Source: Lentinus brumalis (taxonomy: Eukaryota > Basidiomycota > Agaricomycetes > Polyporales > Polyporaceae). Taken from it: a DNA stretch of 64,000 nucleotides. Of this stretch, positions 41,894 through 53,679 are shown in pieces. Location of the stretch: the NCBI GenBank assembly GCA_001792895.1, contig MARA01000006.1, positions 1,674,001 through 1,738,000 of the forward strand. Direction: 5' to 3'. The notes beneath the pieces are model-generated. The model searched no databases and had not been told where the DNA came from. It saw only the letters and a program-made list of their open reading frames with translations. Positions within the stretch are counted from its first letter, which is position 1; each line of letters opens with the position of its first letter. A program made the translations under genes and the position numbers.

Positions 41894-43953
41894 TGATCAC
41901 CGCACCGTCCGAGTCGCCCACAACGTTCATTCCCTCCCCGGCGTCCTTGTCGAAGAGCGCTTCCAGGCGGACGAGAGCCCCGTCGACGGAATCAAACTTG
42001 TCTCTCCAAAACTCGCCAAGCCACGCATCAGAGAGCAGCTCCTCTTCCACCAACGTGAGCAATCTCCGGAGAGCCCCCACCAGTGTCGCGGTGACGAGAT
42101 CGTGCCCCTGCGCATCCTCACGCAGCTTCACCATCAACAGAACGATGCCCGAGTCATGGAGTTCCCAGAGCACGTACTGCAACCTTGTGCGTTTGCCAGT
42201 CCACCCGGGGAATCGCACGAAGACGAGGACGGCGGCGATCATATCCTGAATGTTCTGCTCTCCCGCGAGTGCGTCCTCGGGACTGATGGCAGTGTGGTGC
42301 GTGAGGTAGCGGAGGATGCACTCGGCCACGGAAAGGTACGGGACGTTCAAGTGGGAGCTCTCGTGGTCGATTATATTCCCGAAGGTCTTAACGGTTCTCG
42401 GGAACGCTGCGATAGCTGGAGAGCGTGTGAGTCTAAGTAGTCATTACTACTTGAAACGCTCGCGCTCACCGTCATGTACCACGTCTGGCCGCAGCGCAGC
42501 ATCATCCTTGATACCCGTCATATAGATATACCAAACGAGCTTGTCGAAAGCGCGCCTCGACCAAGCCCCATCACAGCGCATGACCAACCGCGCCATCGTC
42601 TGCAAGAAGAGCCCGCCGACCTCAGAGTCCGCCGGCACTTCTGGAGTAGGCATATCGAGCACCGTCTCGTGAAGGACCTCCGGGTGAGCCACCTTGAGCT
42701 CATCTCGCGCAGCAAGCAATGAGAAGTTGAGGACGAGGGGCGCCGCCGGACTCCAATCCTCCTTGTTCGGCCAGGGCAGTCGCTGCAGACACTTGCCGAA
42801 GACGTCGTCGTAGCACTTCCGGATGCACCCGGGCTGCATGTCCCACATGCAGGGGCCGAGGGAGGTGTGCAGGACGGTATCGATGAGCGTCACGTCGTAC
42901 GCCGTCATGACGAGCCCACGGTCGAGTTGTGCACGATGGGAGTCGGCCGCAGCCTTCTCGCGAGCGTGCCAGCTGCTTCGGTGCGTGCCTCGCTTTGGAA
43001 GGAGTGTGCTCAATTTATGCCGCACGAGATTGAGCGAGTGGTCCATGCGAGCAAGGAAGGAGGTGGCGAAGTATGGAGAAGCCGTTTTCGACGCTCTGAT
43101 GAGCGCGCGGCGCAGTGGCTCCAGCACAAGGAAGATGCCCAACGCCTGCGGAGACTGGTACGAACAGTCAGGGCGGAAGGTTGGCAGGATTGTGGTCACA
43201 AAGTGAAACAAGCCTAACATTCCGACGAGAACCGAGGCGATGATAGCGACCAGGGGGTGGAGGCTCCACAGCAGGATGAGGAGACCGCCGAGGAAAAGCG
43301 ACAGGGCAATCTGCAGAAGGATTGGAAGCACAGCGATGATCTCGGGCACGCGCCAACCGAGAAGGTTTTCGTAGCGATACTGGCGCAGTCGGGAGATCTC
43401 CCGCGACGTCCCAGACAGGCCTTGCTTGTACTGGTAGAGCCACTGCTTGACTGTCACCGCGATTGAGGACGCCGAGAGCGCACATATGAGAGCAGGGAAC
43501 CAAAGCGCGTTGATCCATATCGCATAGAGTGGCGCAGAGAACGCGGAGTCACTTGCGGGTGTGAATACTGGGGCGGAGGAGTTTATGAATGCTTGGTTCA
43601 CCGAGAAGCTGGATAGCTGCGCGGATATGTGGGCCAACGCCTGGACTGTTGCTTCCCCGCTGTCAGGCTGGAGGAGCAGGTATGATTGCACATTGAAGGC
43701 CGTGAGTGCAGCAGAGAAGAGACCTGCCTAGATGGGAGTCAGTCTCAAGTTATGGATGCGCCTTTACGCTGACGACACGTACGAAAGTCAGAAGCATGTT
43801 GATCTCATCCTCCCATCGCTTCAACATTTCGTCGCTGTGGTTTTTGACAGTAGTGGCACAGAGTTCCCAAGCCTCTGCTCGTTCCTTCTCCGTGTACGGG
43901 CATTTGACGGCCGCAGTGGTGTAGCCAGCCTGCCCCGCCGATGTCCCCTGCAC
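41880..43953 (-). CDS. DUF6535-family membrane protein
   Basis: Exon 1 (43953-43782) gives ERAEAWELCATTVKNHSDEM and EDEINMLLTF. After an intron come AGLFSAALTAFNVQSYLLLQ, LYAIWINALWFPALICALSA, SSIAVTVKQWLYQYKQGLSG and TSREISRLRQYRYENLLGWR. Two or three helices follow (IIAVLPILLQIALSLFLGGL, LVAIIASVLVGMLGLFHFVT) with TILPTFRPDCSYQSPQALG. This is the hallmark N-terminal domain of DUF6535, a family expanded in Agaricomycetes and of unknown function. The cytosolic C-terminal half (about 430 residues) is poorly conserved. The last exon starts after VVHD with AIAAFPRTVKTFGNIIDHES and ends VITKAL-stop. There is no sign of breakage. Confidence 0.85.
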
Positions 43954-44451
43954 ATGAAAGTATTTTCAGAACATTCGCCCTTCAATAGTTGTCTTTGAAC
44001 GCTCACGCAGCTAGAGACATCTATTGCAGTCCAGCCACCCGTTAGCGCAGTAACTCGAACTGGCTTTCCTGAAACTCACCCTCTTCGCCGTATGTCCTTC
44101 TCGCAGCACAAGTTGACATGAAGGTGGCCCCGTAAGTAGGAGGTCCTCGTCGAGGTCTCCTTGACCTCAGTGTGTCCCATCACAGCTCCGAGCTCGGCGG
44201 GGCTATGCGCTAAGCAATGCATTCGCCGCAGTTGAGGTGAATATGCAAAAGACACGGTTGCGGACAGCCTCCGGCTGGCCTGTTGTGTGGCATAGCCGCC
44301 CAACCCGCCCACGTCGACATCCGGCCTGTCGCAATCCTCTCGACCAGCTCGAGGAGAACCTACGTACTGATCCTCAACAAGCGAAGCCTTATACGAACGA
44401 ATGGCGGAGGTACAGTACAGTCAAGTCGAGGCTTGTCGACTGACCTACATA
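43954..44451. other. intergenic between DUF6535 gene and GtaA array
   Basis: About 500 bp; DUF6535 promoter plus 3' flank of GtaA copy A. No gene, tRNA or repeat recognised. Confidence 0.5.
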
Positions 44452-47400
44452 TCATACATGACTTGCGTAGTCCGGCGGAGCGTCCAAGTGCGCCTCCCGG
44501 TTCCTCAACATACTTCTCAAACCCTCCAACTCTGCCCTCAAACCCTGCACCTCCGCCATAGCCATCGAGGCAATGGTGCCCTGCTCAGAGCCCGCTGGTT
44601 CTCCGCCCGTCGGAGACGTCACGCTGGACGTGGATCCTCCGCGTTGCCCGCTGCGAGCAAGCTCCCGCGCCGCTTTGGATATGACTCCAGAAGGAGGGGG
44701 GGAACCAGGCGACAGGTCACTGTCGGCGGGAGAGTTGCTACTCTCATCCAGGGTTGTCGACTCGTAGCCATATGGTATGACGGAAAGGTGGTTCGTATCA
44801 GTCTCGGCCATGTGGTCTCTGTCGCCCGACGTGCGATGCTTCCTGTGGGTCCAGCGCCAGAGGAGGAACACCACTAGGGCAGTCACTACGAGGCCAGCTA
44901 TCGTACAGCCCGCGATGAGACCCGCCCGATTTGAAGCTGCCTGCGCTCTGCTAACACTCGTCACAGACGGTGCGGTCGCCTGAGTGGAGATAGTTTGGTT
45001 GGGAAGCCTTGAAGTCATGCGTTAACGTTGAGCGATGCTGGAGGAGGCGTATAGACTTACAGCAATGCAAGAGGCGCGAACATGGATCCGACCGCGGTTC
45101 TATCAATGGCGAAAACATTAACCTCAGGCTAGCAGAAGACAGGCGAAAGGAGCTACTCACCCAGCACTTCCATTCAAGATCTTGCCAGTGACATCGTTGT
45201 ACTGGTCCGTGAAGGCGCCCAACGTGGCATTGTTCGAGACTCCCGACCAGACCTTCTCGATAAGCTGGTCGCGGATGGAGGTGTTGGTAACGGTGGCGGC
45301 GGTCAGCATAGTCCATGCTAAAGCGTAGCGAGCAACGTGTCAAGTCGTATCCCTCGCTGAGCTAGGCGGGCACTGTTACCGGTACTGCTCAACCCTGAGA
45401 CCTGCGACTCGCTGTCGATAGGCAGACCGATCGGAGTACCCGCTGTAAACAATGAGCACTTCACCTGCTAGTTATATATTGGCCTCACCGGACGAGAGGA
45501 TTGCCCCGTAGAATTGGGTTTGGTCATCCAATACCGAGCTGGATACAATATCTGTCCCGAGTAGACGATCGGCGTACAGGCTGTAGAGAAGCGACCAAGA
45601 TTGTTGGTCATCGTATGTTCCGAGTAGATGTCTGCCATCCCTTGACTGTGCGAGTGATAGCCAGGACTGGATCAAAGCGCTCGCATGGTTCTACTAGGTG
45701 GGTCAGTGCGCATCGTGAGCAGGATCCCGGGGAACATACATCATATTGTTGAGCATCCATCTCGTTTCCGACCGCGCGACTGATCTCCGACATAGCTCTC
45801 ACGCCGATGATGCCCTTCAAGGCGAGGTTGGTCATGTTCGCAGTGGTCTCAGCATTCGCGGTTTCCCTGTCAATGTCTATCAGCAACATGAGGCAAACAT
45901 TCACGAGAGTAACCCACTGATTCTGTGGGGTCAGTGCATTCCCGACCAAGTAATCAGCCCAGCGTCGTGCAAGGGCATACTATGAGTCAGATGAGAGATG
46001 TGCTCGATCTCGAGACACTGTAGGATACGCACATGTCTGGCAAGCAAGGTCCCATCGCCGGATATTCGTGCATGGGTCTGCATTAGGATGAGCATGTTTC
46101 CAGAGTCTGCGCAACCTCTGACGTGAGCGTGCTGCCGGTCCAGTCAAAGTAAGACTCACGTTCGACACCCGTCGACGGATTGAGTGTAGGTCCGGTCGCG
46201 TTCGGGTAGCCTGGGCCTTAAAGAAGTCCGTCTCATTACCGCGCCGTCTTTAAATCAATATTGATGGAACGTACCTAGATCAGAAGCAGCGAATTGAGGT
46301 CCTGGCGAAGTATCCTGAGACTCGAGGAGCGGAGCGAGCATAGCTCCACATAGAGTGGAGTTGAGGTAGAGGTAGGCGGGCCACGCGGCGAACATCTTCT
46401 CTACAGGACTGACACGTCTGACTCATAGACTGGGTCAGTGTCACGAAATGGAGGGCGGTTGACACTTGCTTACTGCTGCCCGATACCAAGAACAAAGTCT
46501 TTCATGAAGATCTTCACGTCCGACGTGTTCTTGTCGTCGGGCACCGTGATGTCGAGACCGCCCATGGTTTGCCGGACGCTCAAAGAGACCAGGTCGACAT
46601 AAAGAGGGGAGACATTGGCCGCGTCGTCCATGATCTTCTTGTCCAGGGCGAGTGCTCTGTTACTGGCTGAAGACGTATCTTCCATGAATGCTTCGATCTA
46701 GCAAGTGGCTCGTCAGCAAGCGCACACCGTGATAGTCAACGCCACCCAGGTCGTCGTACCGCTGAGCTGATCTCTGCGTACTGCGTGACGTAGTATGGTC
46801 GTCGCTTCTGTACCACGTCCGAGACTGTGGTATACACCACGGTAGGATCTCGCACGAGACCGACTGCCCATGTAACAGGGGACGTGGTGGACTGTACTTG
46901 TCCAAGATCTACAGCGAGCGCGAATGCGAGGTCGCTGCAATTTCTGCATATGATGTCTGGTCAGTGTCGATGCAATGATTCGTGCTGAGTGAGCGACCCA
47001 CGGCGAGAACACGGGTATACCCGAGGCCGCGCTCGCAGAACTCGTCAATGAACCCTGCGTAGCGAATTGTGCGCGGGCGTCGTTGGCTCCAGTAATTTGC
47101 CATGAAAGCCCTTGTTGCTTCAGACTGACGGTGAGACTGAGAACGTGCTGTCCAATAGTAGGAACGAGCTCACCAGCGACATTGCGTAGTATCCGGTCAC
47201 ATCCAGAGCTTGGTGGTCAATCTCCACATTTGGTTGAGGTTTCTGTAGGGCGAATTCGTGGTATATGGTACCACTCGTCGTTTGCGAACTTCCTTGCATA
47301 GGCATGGCCCTGTTCCCAGACAACCATTCTAGCGACTGGTCAATGAAACGGACGCAGGTAGCGATGATCTGCACACCTCCTGTGACGTCCGAGTACACTT

Positions 47401-47986
47401 GAACGGAATGCGACGCGCCATCCGTGGCATGAGCTTCCAAAGAGAGGTATGAGAAAGATAACGACTGTTTGACCCAATCGGAAGGCTTTTGGGCGGCAGT
47501 GTCAGTCGACTCGAGCTGGTGTGAGGACAGGCAGGATCGCACCTCTACGGGGGAAAGGAACGTCACGGTAAGATTCATGGGTCCCGCCTGCATCGTGAAG
47601 ATGGTTCGGGTGGGGGTGATCTGGATGTCTGTGACCGTCGCGGTACCGTCCGCAGCGCCGTCTTGGCCCATCCAGTGAAAAGTAGCTCCATCCACCCGGA
47701 TCTTCCCTGTCCATCCCATGACCGACTATGGCTCCAGTCCAAACAGGTTTTTCATAGAATATGGCGCGAGACGCACCTGTTGTCCCCAGAACCGCGGCGA
47801 GGAGTCCGACAATGAAGCCGAGGTATTCGTGCTCGTGTACCAAACGGAATGGTACGGAGAGCGGATCGACAGTGGTATGCTGGCAGGGAAGAAGGTCCGC
47901 TCGCAACGGGCCCGGGTGAGAAGAGAAACACATAGAAGGAGCCCTGTGACCCGCATCGCCAGCAATCGAGTCGCGAAGAGCATCAA
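44452..47986 (-). CDS. membrane-anchored glutaminase A, copy A
   Basis: The secreted signal peptide (MMLFATRLLAMRVTGLLLCV) precedes TFFPASIPLSIRSPYHSVWY. Ectodomain landmarks follow in GtaA order: MGWTGKIRVDGATFHWMGQD, MNLTVTFLSPVE, SDWVKQSLSFSYLSLEAHAT, SVQVYSDVTG, VSPVEKMFAAWPAYLYLNST, HARISGDGTLLARH, NMTNLALKGIIGVRAMSEIS and MLTAATVTNTSIRDQLIEKV. One membrane helix (LIAGCTIAGLVVTALVVFLL) is followed by a basic WRWTHRKHR stop-transfer and a Ser-rich cytosolic tail. The end VQGLRAELEGLRSMLRNREA / DAPPDYASHV is the weakest match to the other three tails. GtaA enzymes hydrolyse extracellular glutamine to glutamate. Many introns; about 900 residues. The 5' end was duplicated in inverted form to 19-20 kb. 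Confidence 0.85.
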
Positions 47987-48755
47987 GAGTGGCCGCCAGC
48001 CAGAGGAGACAGGATGGAAATCGGTGGAAGGGGAATTTGACTTTCCAGTCTTGGGCGAGCCTTGTTATTGCGAGTCGTCGAGCGAATCAACAGGGCCAAT
48101 CCGTCGTCACTCGGATGAATCAACCTCATGCATCATGCCGAAACACGGTAGTATTGGACTCTATGATGGACGCGACCAGTCAAATGAATGGTACATACCT
48201 CCGGATGTACGTACACACACCCGTGCCGCAGGAAAGAAACTCATATACAGCAGGTTATAATTTGATCGTCTCCAGCAGGTCCAAGTACGAGTCGCTTCTA
48301 GCCGAATCCTGGGTGCCATCATTCAACGGCTGCAATGACGAGGGTTCTTTAGTTGCTGATTGGGGAGACTCGATCCGCGTTCGCAACCCCTGGGAGGAGA
48401 TAGACACGACTTACCCTCATATCTGTCGCATACATAGGGTGGACGCGTGGACGGGCGATCTCAGGTGCGACTAGCTAAGTATCGTGGTCGAGGGCAAGTC
48501 CGAGCTGCACTGCCTGAACCTGAACGCGGGCGTTTCCGAGTCGCGCACCGCCACCGCGACCAGAGACCCGCGGACCGCGGTCATACATAGGCTATCATGT
48601 TGCGGAGCATGCCGCGCTGATGATTCTCCGGAGAAGATGTACTGTTAGACGGGTTTGTTCTGTGATGGTCCGAATGTCACCACAGGAATGTATGGATGTT
48701 GGGCGGAGCCGAACCACACTGCCTACTTACTCCTACACCGTGTCAGGCCCGCGGC
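47520..48755. repeat. arm 2 of the inverted segmental duplication (with 19100-20322)
   Basis: This covers the first exons of GtaA copy A and about 770 bp of its 5' flank. The same ordered landmarks occur inverted at 19100-20322. Since this copy is attached to a whole gene, it is the likely donor. The remaining 180 bp up to GtaA copy B (to 48936) show nothing recognisable. Confidence 0.8.
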
Positions 48756-48936
48756 AGCTGCGCAAGGAAGTTGTCATCTGCATGTAGATCATTGCTGCGA
48801 TAATGATACTACGGTCAGGTGGGTATGCGAGCGGTCAGTCGTACAAGAGGCGAGCATAAATGCCAAGAAAAGGGATGCCCGTATGTGAAGCAATGGCATC
48901 TCCCTTGAAGCAACTCAACAATCAAAGTGCCAGTGG

Positions 48937-51900
48937 TTAGTCCCCGTACCGAGGCGGAGGATCCTGCCTTTCCTCCCGGATGCCCTGCACCACTCTCCTC
49001 AGGTTCTCCATCTCCGCCCTCAGACCCAAGACATCTGTCGTCAAAAGCGAATCGGCCCCCAGCGTCCCGCTGCTTGACCCCGTCTCAGACGACGCCACCT
49101 CGCGGGTCGGTAGCATGATCGGATCTGCGGACCCAGACGACGCTGGAGAGGGGCGGGATTGCTGTTCCATCTCGCGCGCGTGTTTGCGAGCCTCAGAACG
49201 GCGGACATACGGAGTGTCCATTGCGAGAGAATCCGTGGCGACATCGGGCCGGGTGGACCCAATTTCCGCCTGTGTCGTACTAGTACTATCCGTGTCCGCA
49301 AACGGATTCGAGGCGTAGTCCTGTCGGTACGCCGCTCTGTAGTGGTACGGCTGGGGGGGCTCCAGGGCATCATCCTTGTAGTGACAGTTGCCAGAGCGCC
49401 GCTGTCGTCTCCTGCGCCAGAAGAAGACGCCAGATCCTGTCAGAATGACGAGGAGTACGGTGGTTCCCAATGCACCACCGACAACTCCACCAACGTTGGA
49501 GTGTCCGCTGCTTCCGGAGCCACCTCCAGAAGAGCCAGGAGTTCTTGACGGCGCATCCTGGACTACAATGATAGTCGTGTTCGGGATGCTGAGAGCACAA
49601 ATCAGCGTCACTGGTGTTCGGAACCAGGGCATGAACACCTAAGCCGACTCACGTCAAGGCCAAATGAGAGAATATGCCGCCGAGGGCAGGGCTGCGAGGC
49701 ATGACGCCGTTAGTTAGGGTAGAAGAACGGATCGAGGAAACTACAGCATACCCGGCGCCCCCGCCTTCGCGTGTTTTATCCCCGGTCATGACATCGTAGT
49801 AGTTTGGGAACTGGTTCGCCAGTGGCCAATCGAGTGATGCGGTAGACTTGTTGGAGGACGCCCTGTCCCACGCAAGTTGTATCAATTGATCGCGTACCCC
49901 ATCGTCTGTGACTGAGGCAGCCGTGAAGAACGTCCATGCTGAGGCACGAGGGTGTGGGTTAGTGCATGCAGTAAGTGTGATCACGGATAAGGCGCACCAA
50001 CACTTGCTTCGTTTCCCAGTGCTTTGTCGATATAGAGTCCATACGGAGATGCCTCTAGAGCGATGTGAGACTACTATTCGAATGGTTCGCAGGCGGCGTA
50101 CATACGTGTTTCGAGTAGGACATTGTAATACTGAGTTTGCTTAGCGAGAACCTAGGAAAGATGGTGGGATACCAGCGTGTTCTGAGAGTATATAGAAGAC
50201 TTACGTCTTGACCTATGAGCTCTGTACCAAGCAGCAGATCCGCATATATATTGTACAACATAGCTGATGACGCCTCGTTGCCATATTGACCCAGCAGACG
50301 CTGCCCATCGCTGGATTGCGCAAGGGAAAGCCAGCGCTCCGCGAGAGCCTTTGCCTGATTCTGCAATGCGTCTTCAGAAATTGACATATGAAGAAGGAGA
50401 ATATTTGACCGACATCATACTGCAGAGTGTCAGAGTCGCGTTGCATAGCACAACTGATTTCTGCCATGGACTTCACGCCGATGATGCCTTTGATAGCGAG
50501 ATTCGTCATGTTGGGATTCTGCAGACCTTCAGCTGATTCTCTGCGATATAATGGTGAGTAATAAAAAGGTTCCTAGGATAAGTATACTACGCACTGATTC
50601 ACTGGTGTAAGCGTGCTCTTGACTAGATAATCCGCCCAGCGCTTCGCGGTGTCATACTGCGAAACCTGAGAACTCCGATAGGGCACGAGCATCAGACAGG
50701 GAACGTACATGCCGATTGAGCAATGAGCCATCACCGGATACCCGTGCATGCGCATACATCATGATCAACATATTGCCGGACTCTGTATCGGATCAGTACC
50801 AGGCACTTACGAGCTGAGACGCTGCTCACGTTCAATACCTTGCGGGTGATCCCCGCTTGGGCCGGTGGCGTTAGGATAGTAGAGACCTGTTGTGCACATG
50901 CTGTCAGTAACAACGCCGAGGAAGGATAAGGAGACACCACAAGCCTAGGTTTTGCGCAGCGTACGCCTGCCCGGACAGGTTGGCTTGAGATTCCAACAGA
51001 GGCGCCAGCAGTGCTCCCCCGAGGGACGCGTTCAAGTATAGGTATGCGGGAAATGCGGCGAACATATGCTGTACCGTATTGATTTGCCTGAAGAAGAAGT
51101 TGTTATAACTTCTCACATCACACGCTTGTTTCGACGTTCACATACTGACTGTAATCGAGATCCTTGATGAAGGCCTTGACGTCCGTTGCTTCCACGCCGT
51201 TGCCGGACACTCCAAAGACTGTAATTTCTAGTGCACTCATGACTTGGCGAGCGACCAGCGAGACTAGGTCGATGTACTGCGACGAAATCTTTGCAGCTTC
51301 GCCCATGACTCTTTCGTCAAGTTCAACCGCCCTGGCGTATGCGGTAGGATAGTCGTTCACGAACGCGTCGATCTAATGATTATATGGTCATGGAGGGGCG
51401 CACGATTTGTGTGTGCCAATCTCACCAGTGCACCAATGTCTGAGTACCGAGTTGTCCAGTACGGTCGGCGATCCTCGGTTGCACCAGAAGATGTCTTATA
51501 CTGTACGACAGGATCCCGGACGTAGCCAATGGCCCAGGTCACCGGAGAGGACGTGAAATGAATGCTCCCGAGGTCCACTGCTATGGCGAGCACATACCAG
51601 GGCCTTTACGTTCCCTGATACATGAGTCGTAGGCGGGATTCCTTCTGTTGAGCGTACTCACTGCGGGCCCATGGGACCGGAGGTGCCGTGTTGCATCTTC
51701 GTCAAGTTGCCAGAGTTCATGAATTGTTGCCTGCAATTGTCGTCTGTGTCGATTTGCCATGTAAGACCGGGCCTCTTCGTAGAGCATACGTCAATCATTG
51801 AGCTTCTCGGAATGACCACGGCGTCAGCTTACCAATGCCATTGCATAATAGGCTATTCCATCCTCAGCCTGTTGGGTGAACTCCGTGTACCGCTGTATCA

Positions 51901-52642
51901 GCTCTGGTTGTGTTGCGTGATAGAGGCTTTGAGCGGTAAGAGTATTGCTCCAGCTCACTGGATCGCCGGCCTGGCTACCAATGGGCCTAAACCCTGAAAC
52001 CAACTCTGTGGGACGTCAGATGACAAGGGTTCATTAGTTGCCAAGAGGATGCCACGTGCACTGACGGGAGGAGATATCAGAGTACATTTGGATTGCATGT
52101 GCAGCGCCGTCAAGAGATCGGGCTTCGACGGAGACATAGGAAAACGGAGTAGACTGGTTGACCAAGTCGGATGGCTGAGGAGGTGGTCTATAAGATGATC
52201 ACGATACATAGCAACGGCTAAATACACTACCTCGATGGGGGACAGGTAGGTGACAGTGACGTTCATCGGACCGGCCTGCATGAAGAAGATCGTTCGCGTC
52301 GGGGTTATTTGGATGTCCAAGACATCCGCGGTGCTGTTCCAGATGGCGTCATTGCCCATCCACGAGTATGTGACCCCGTCCACTCTGATTCGGCCTGTCC
52401 AACCAATGACGGACTACATTTACTGCGATCAAGGACATGTGGAAGTAAAAGGAATCGTAGAAACGCACCCCTCTCCAGAGAAGAGGCCAGGAATTGGGTA
52501 GAGGCTGCGTACCAGCAGCGCTGTTGTACCATACGTTGAGGTAGGGCGAGCGGACGGCTAGAGGTATGCTGGAAGGGAAGAACGATCGCTGGCAATCAGC
52601 GAGCAACACAAGAACAGCGAGACAAAGGAGAGAGCAGAGCAT
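48937..52642 (-). CDS. membrane-anchored glutaminase A, copy B
   Basis: I choose the start at 52642 because it places a signal peptide (MLCSLLCLAVLVLLADC) directly before QRSFFPSSIPLAVRSPYLNV; the frame is open further upstream. Ectodomain pieces include VTYSWMGNDAIWNSTADV, MNVTVTYLSPIE, GSIHFTSSPVTWAIGYVRDP, YPTAYARAVELDERVMGEAA, MFAAFPAYLYLNASLGGALL, NMTNLAIKGIIGVKSMAEIS, WLSLAQSSDGQRLLGQYGNE and AWTFFTAASVTDDGVRDQLI. The tail has a linker rich in Gly/Ser, a helix (VVGGALGTTVLLVILTGSGV), FFWRRRRQRR, then Ser/Thr-rich sequence ending LRAEMENLRRVVQGIREERQ + DPPPRYGD. Closest to copy C. All exons I traced keep the frame. Confidence 0.85.
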
Positions 52643-53679
52643 TGCAGCGACGAGAGGAGAAAAGACACGTCCAGCAGAGGACGCAGCAGGCAAGTCTGAC
52701 GGAGACGGCGAGACAAAATCTGGGGAACGAAAACCAAGCTCGGGGCACATCATATGAGGAAACCCATCGACAAACCTTCCCAGCAGCTCGGAACCTGCCA
52801 AGCACTGGCTGCAGGTCGCCTGAACGTTGAGCGCTGCATCCCCGTCAGAAGAGCTCAGAAGGTGTCAACGATGACCGTAGCGTCAATGGTCGCCAGCATA
52901 AGCTTCCCTCGCACTGTGAAACGTCAAGAGGAACTGACGAACAAAACCCATGCAACGAGGAGAAAATTCGTGGCAGATGTCAAGTTGCAAAGGCACCGCC
53001 ACAGGACAGCCCGCTTGATAGCGCTTGATGCCACGACACGTAGTTTGTACTGAACGCGAGCACAGACTACCACGCATGACCGAATACACACGACTGCACC
53101 CGATCCCCTACTCTTGCTCTCTCGTACCGTAAGTATATAGCAATTTGTCAGTTCAACTTGAAGGCGGGCCACTCCCCTCAAGGCTGGAGGCTCGTCCATG
53201 TCTGCGATGACCCCTGGGCCCTCATGCGACTCGTTGGACGACCGGAGGGTCTCGCATGGCAGCAGACGTCTTGGTACGCTCCGATCACCGAGGAGCGACC
53301 GTGCGGTTTGACCCATCTATCACCGGAAAACCTGACCGCTCATCGGCCGAAGGTACATCCGTGTACTAGTACACCGAGTCTTGTTTGTCACTCTACACAC
53401 GCGGGTTTGCGGCTATGATGACAGGACAGCAGTGCTTCCAGCAGTCACCGGTCGCTGCCCCAGCGCGTTCACTTTTGATTGAGCCGTTGTACTGGTCGGA
53501 TGAGATCTGTAGTTGGGCCCTGTCCGCACATGACTGAAATCGGTAGCCATTGCGCACCCTGGAGTCTTTATGAGTGCTCAGTGAACGAAGGTACGAGCAG
53601 CAGTACCACTTAGTACGATTACCTGCCTATAGAATCGGTATATGGCAAGTATAGGAGGCCAGGGCGCACGGCTGTAGTA
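52643..53679. other. intergenic between GtaA copies B and C
   Basis: About 1 kb: promoter of copy B and 3' flank of copy C. Short open frames only. Confidence 0.5.

Noticed and set aside
48240..48476. Plus-strand gene in the 5' flank of GtaA copy A
   Set aside because: The frame is open but is broken in the duplicated copy at 19 kb, and no domain or splice pattern supports it.
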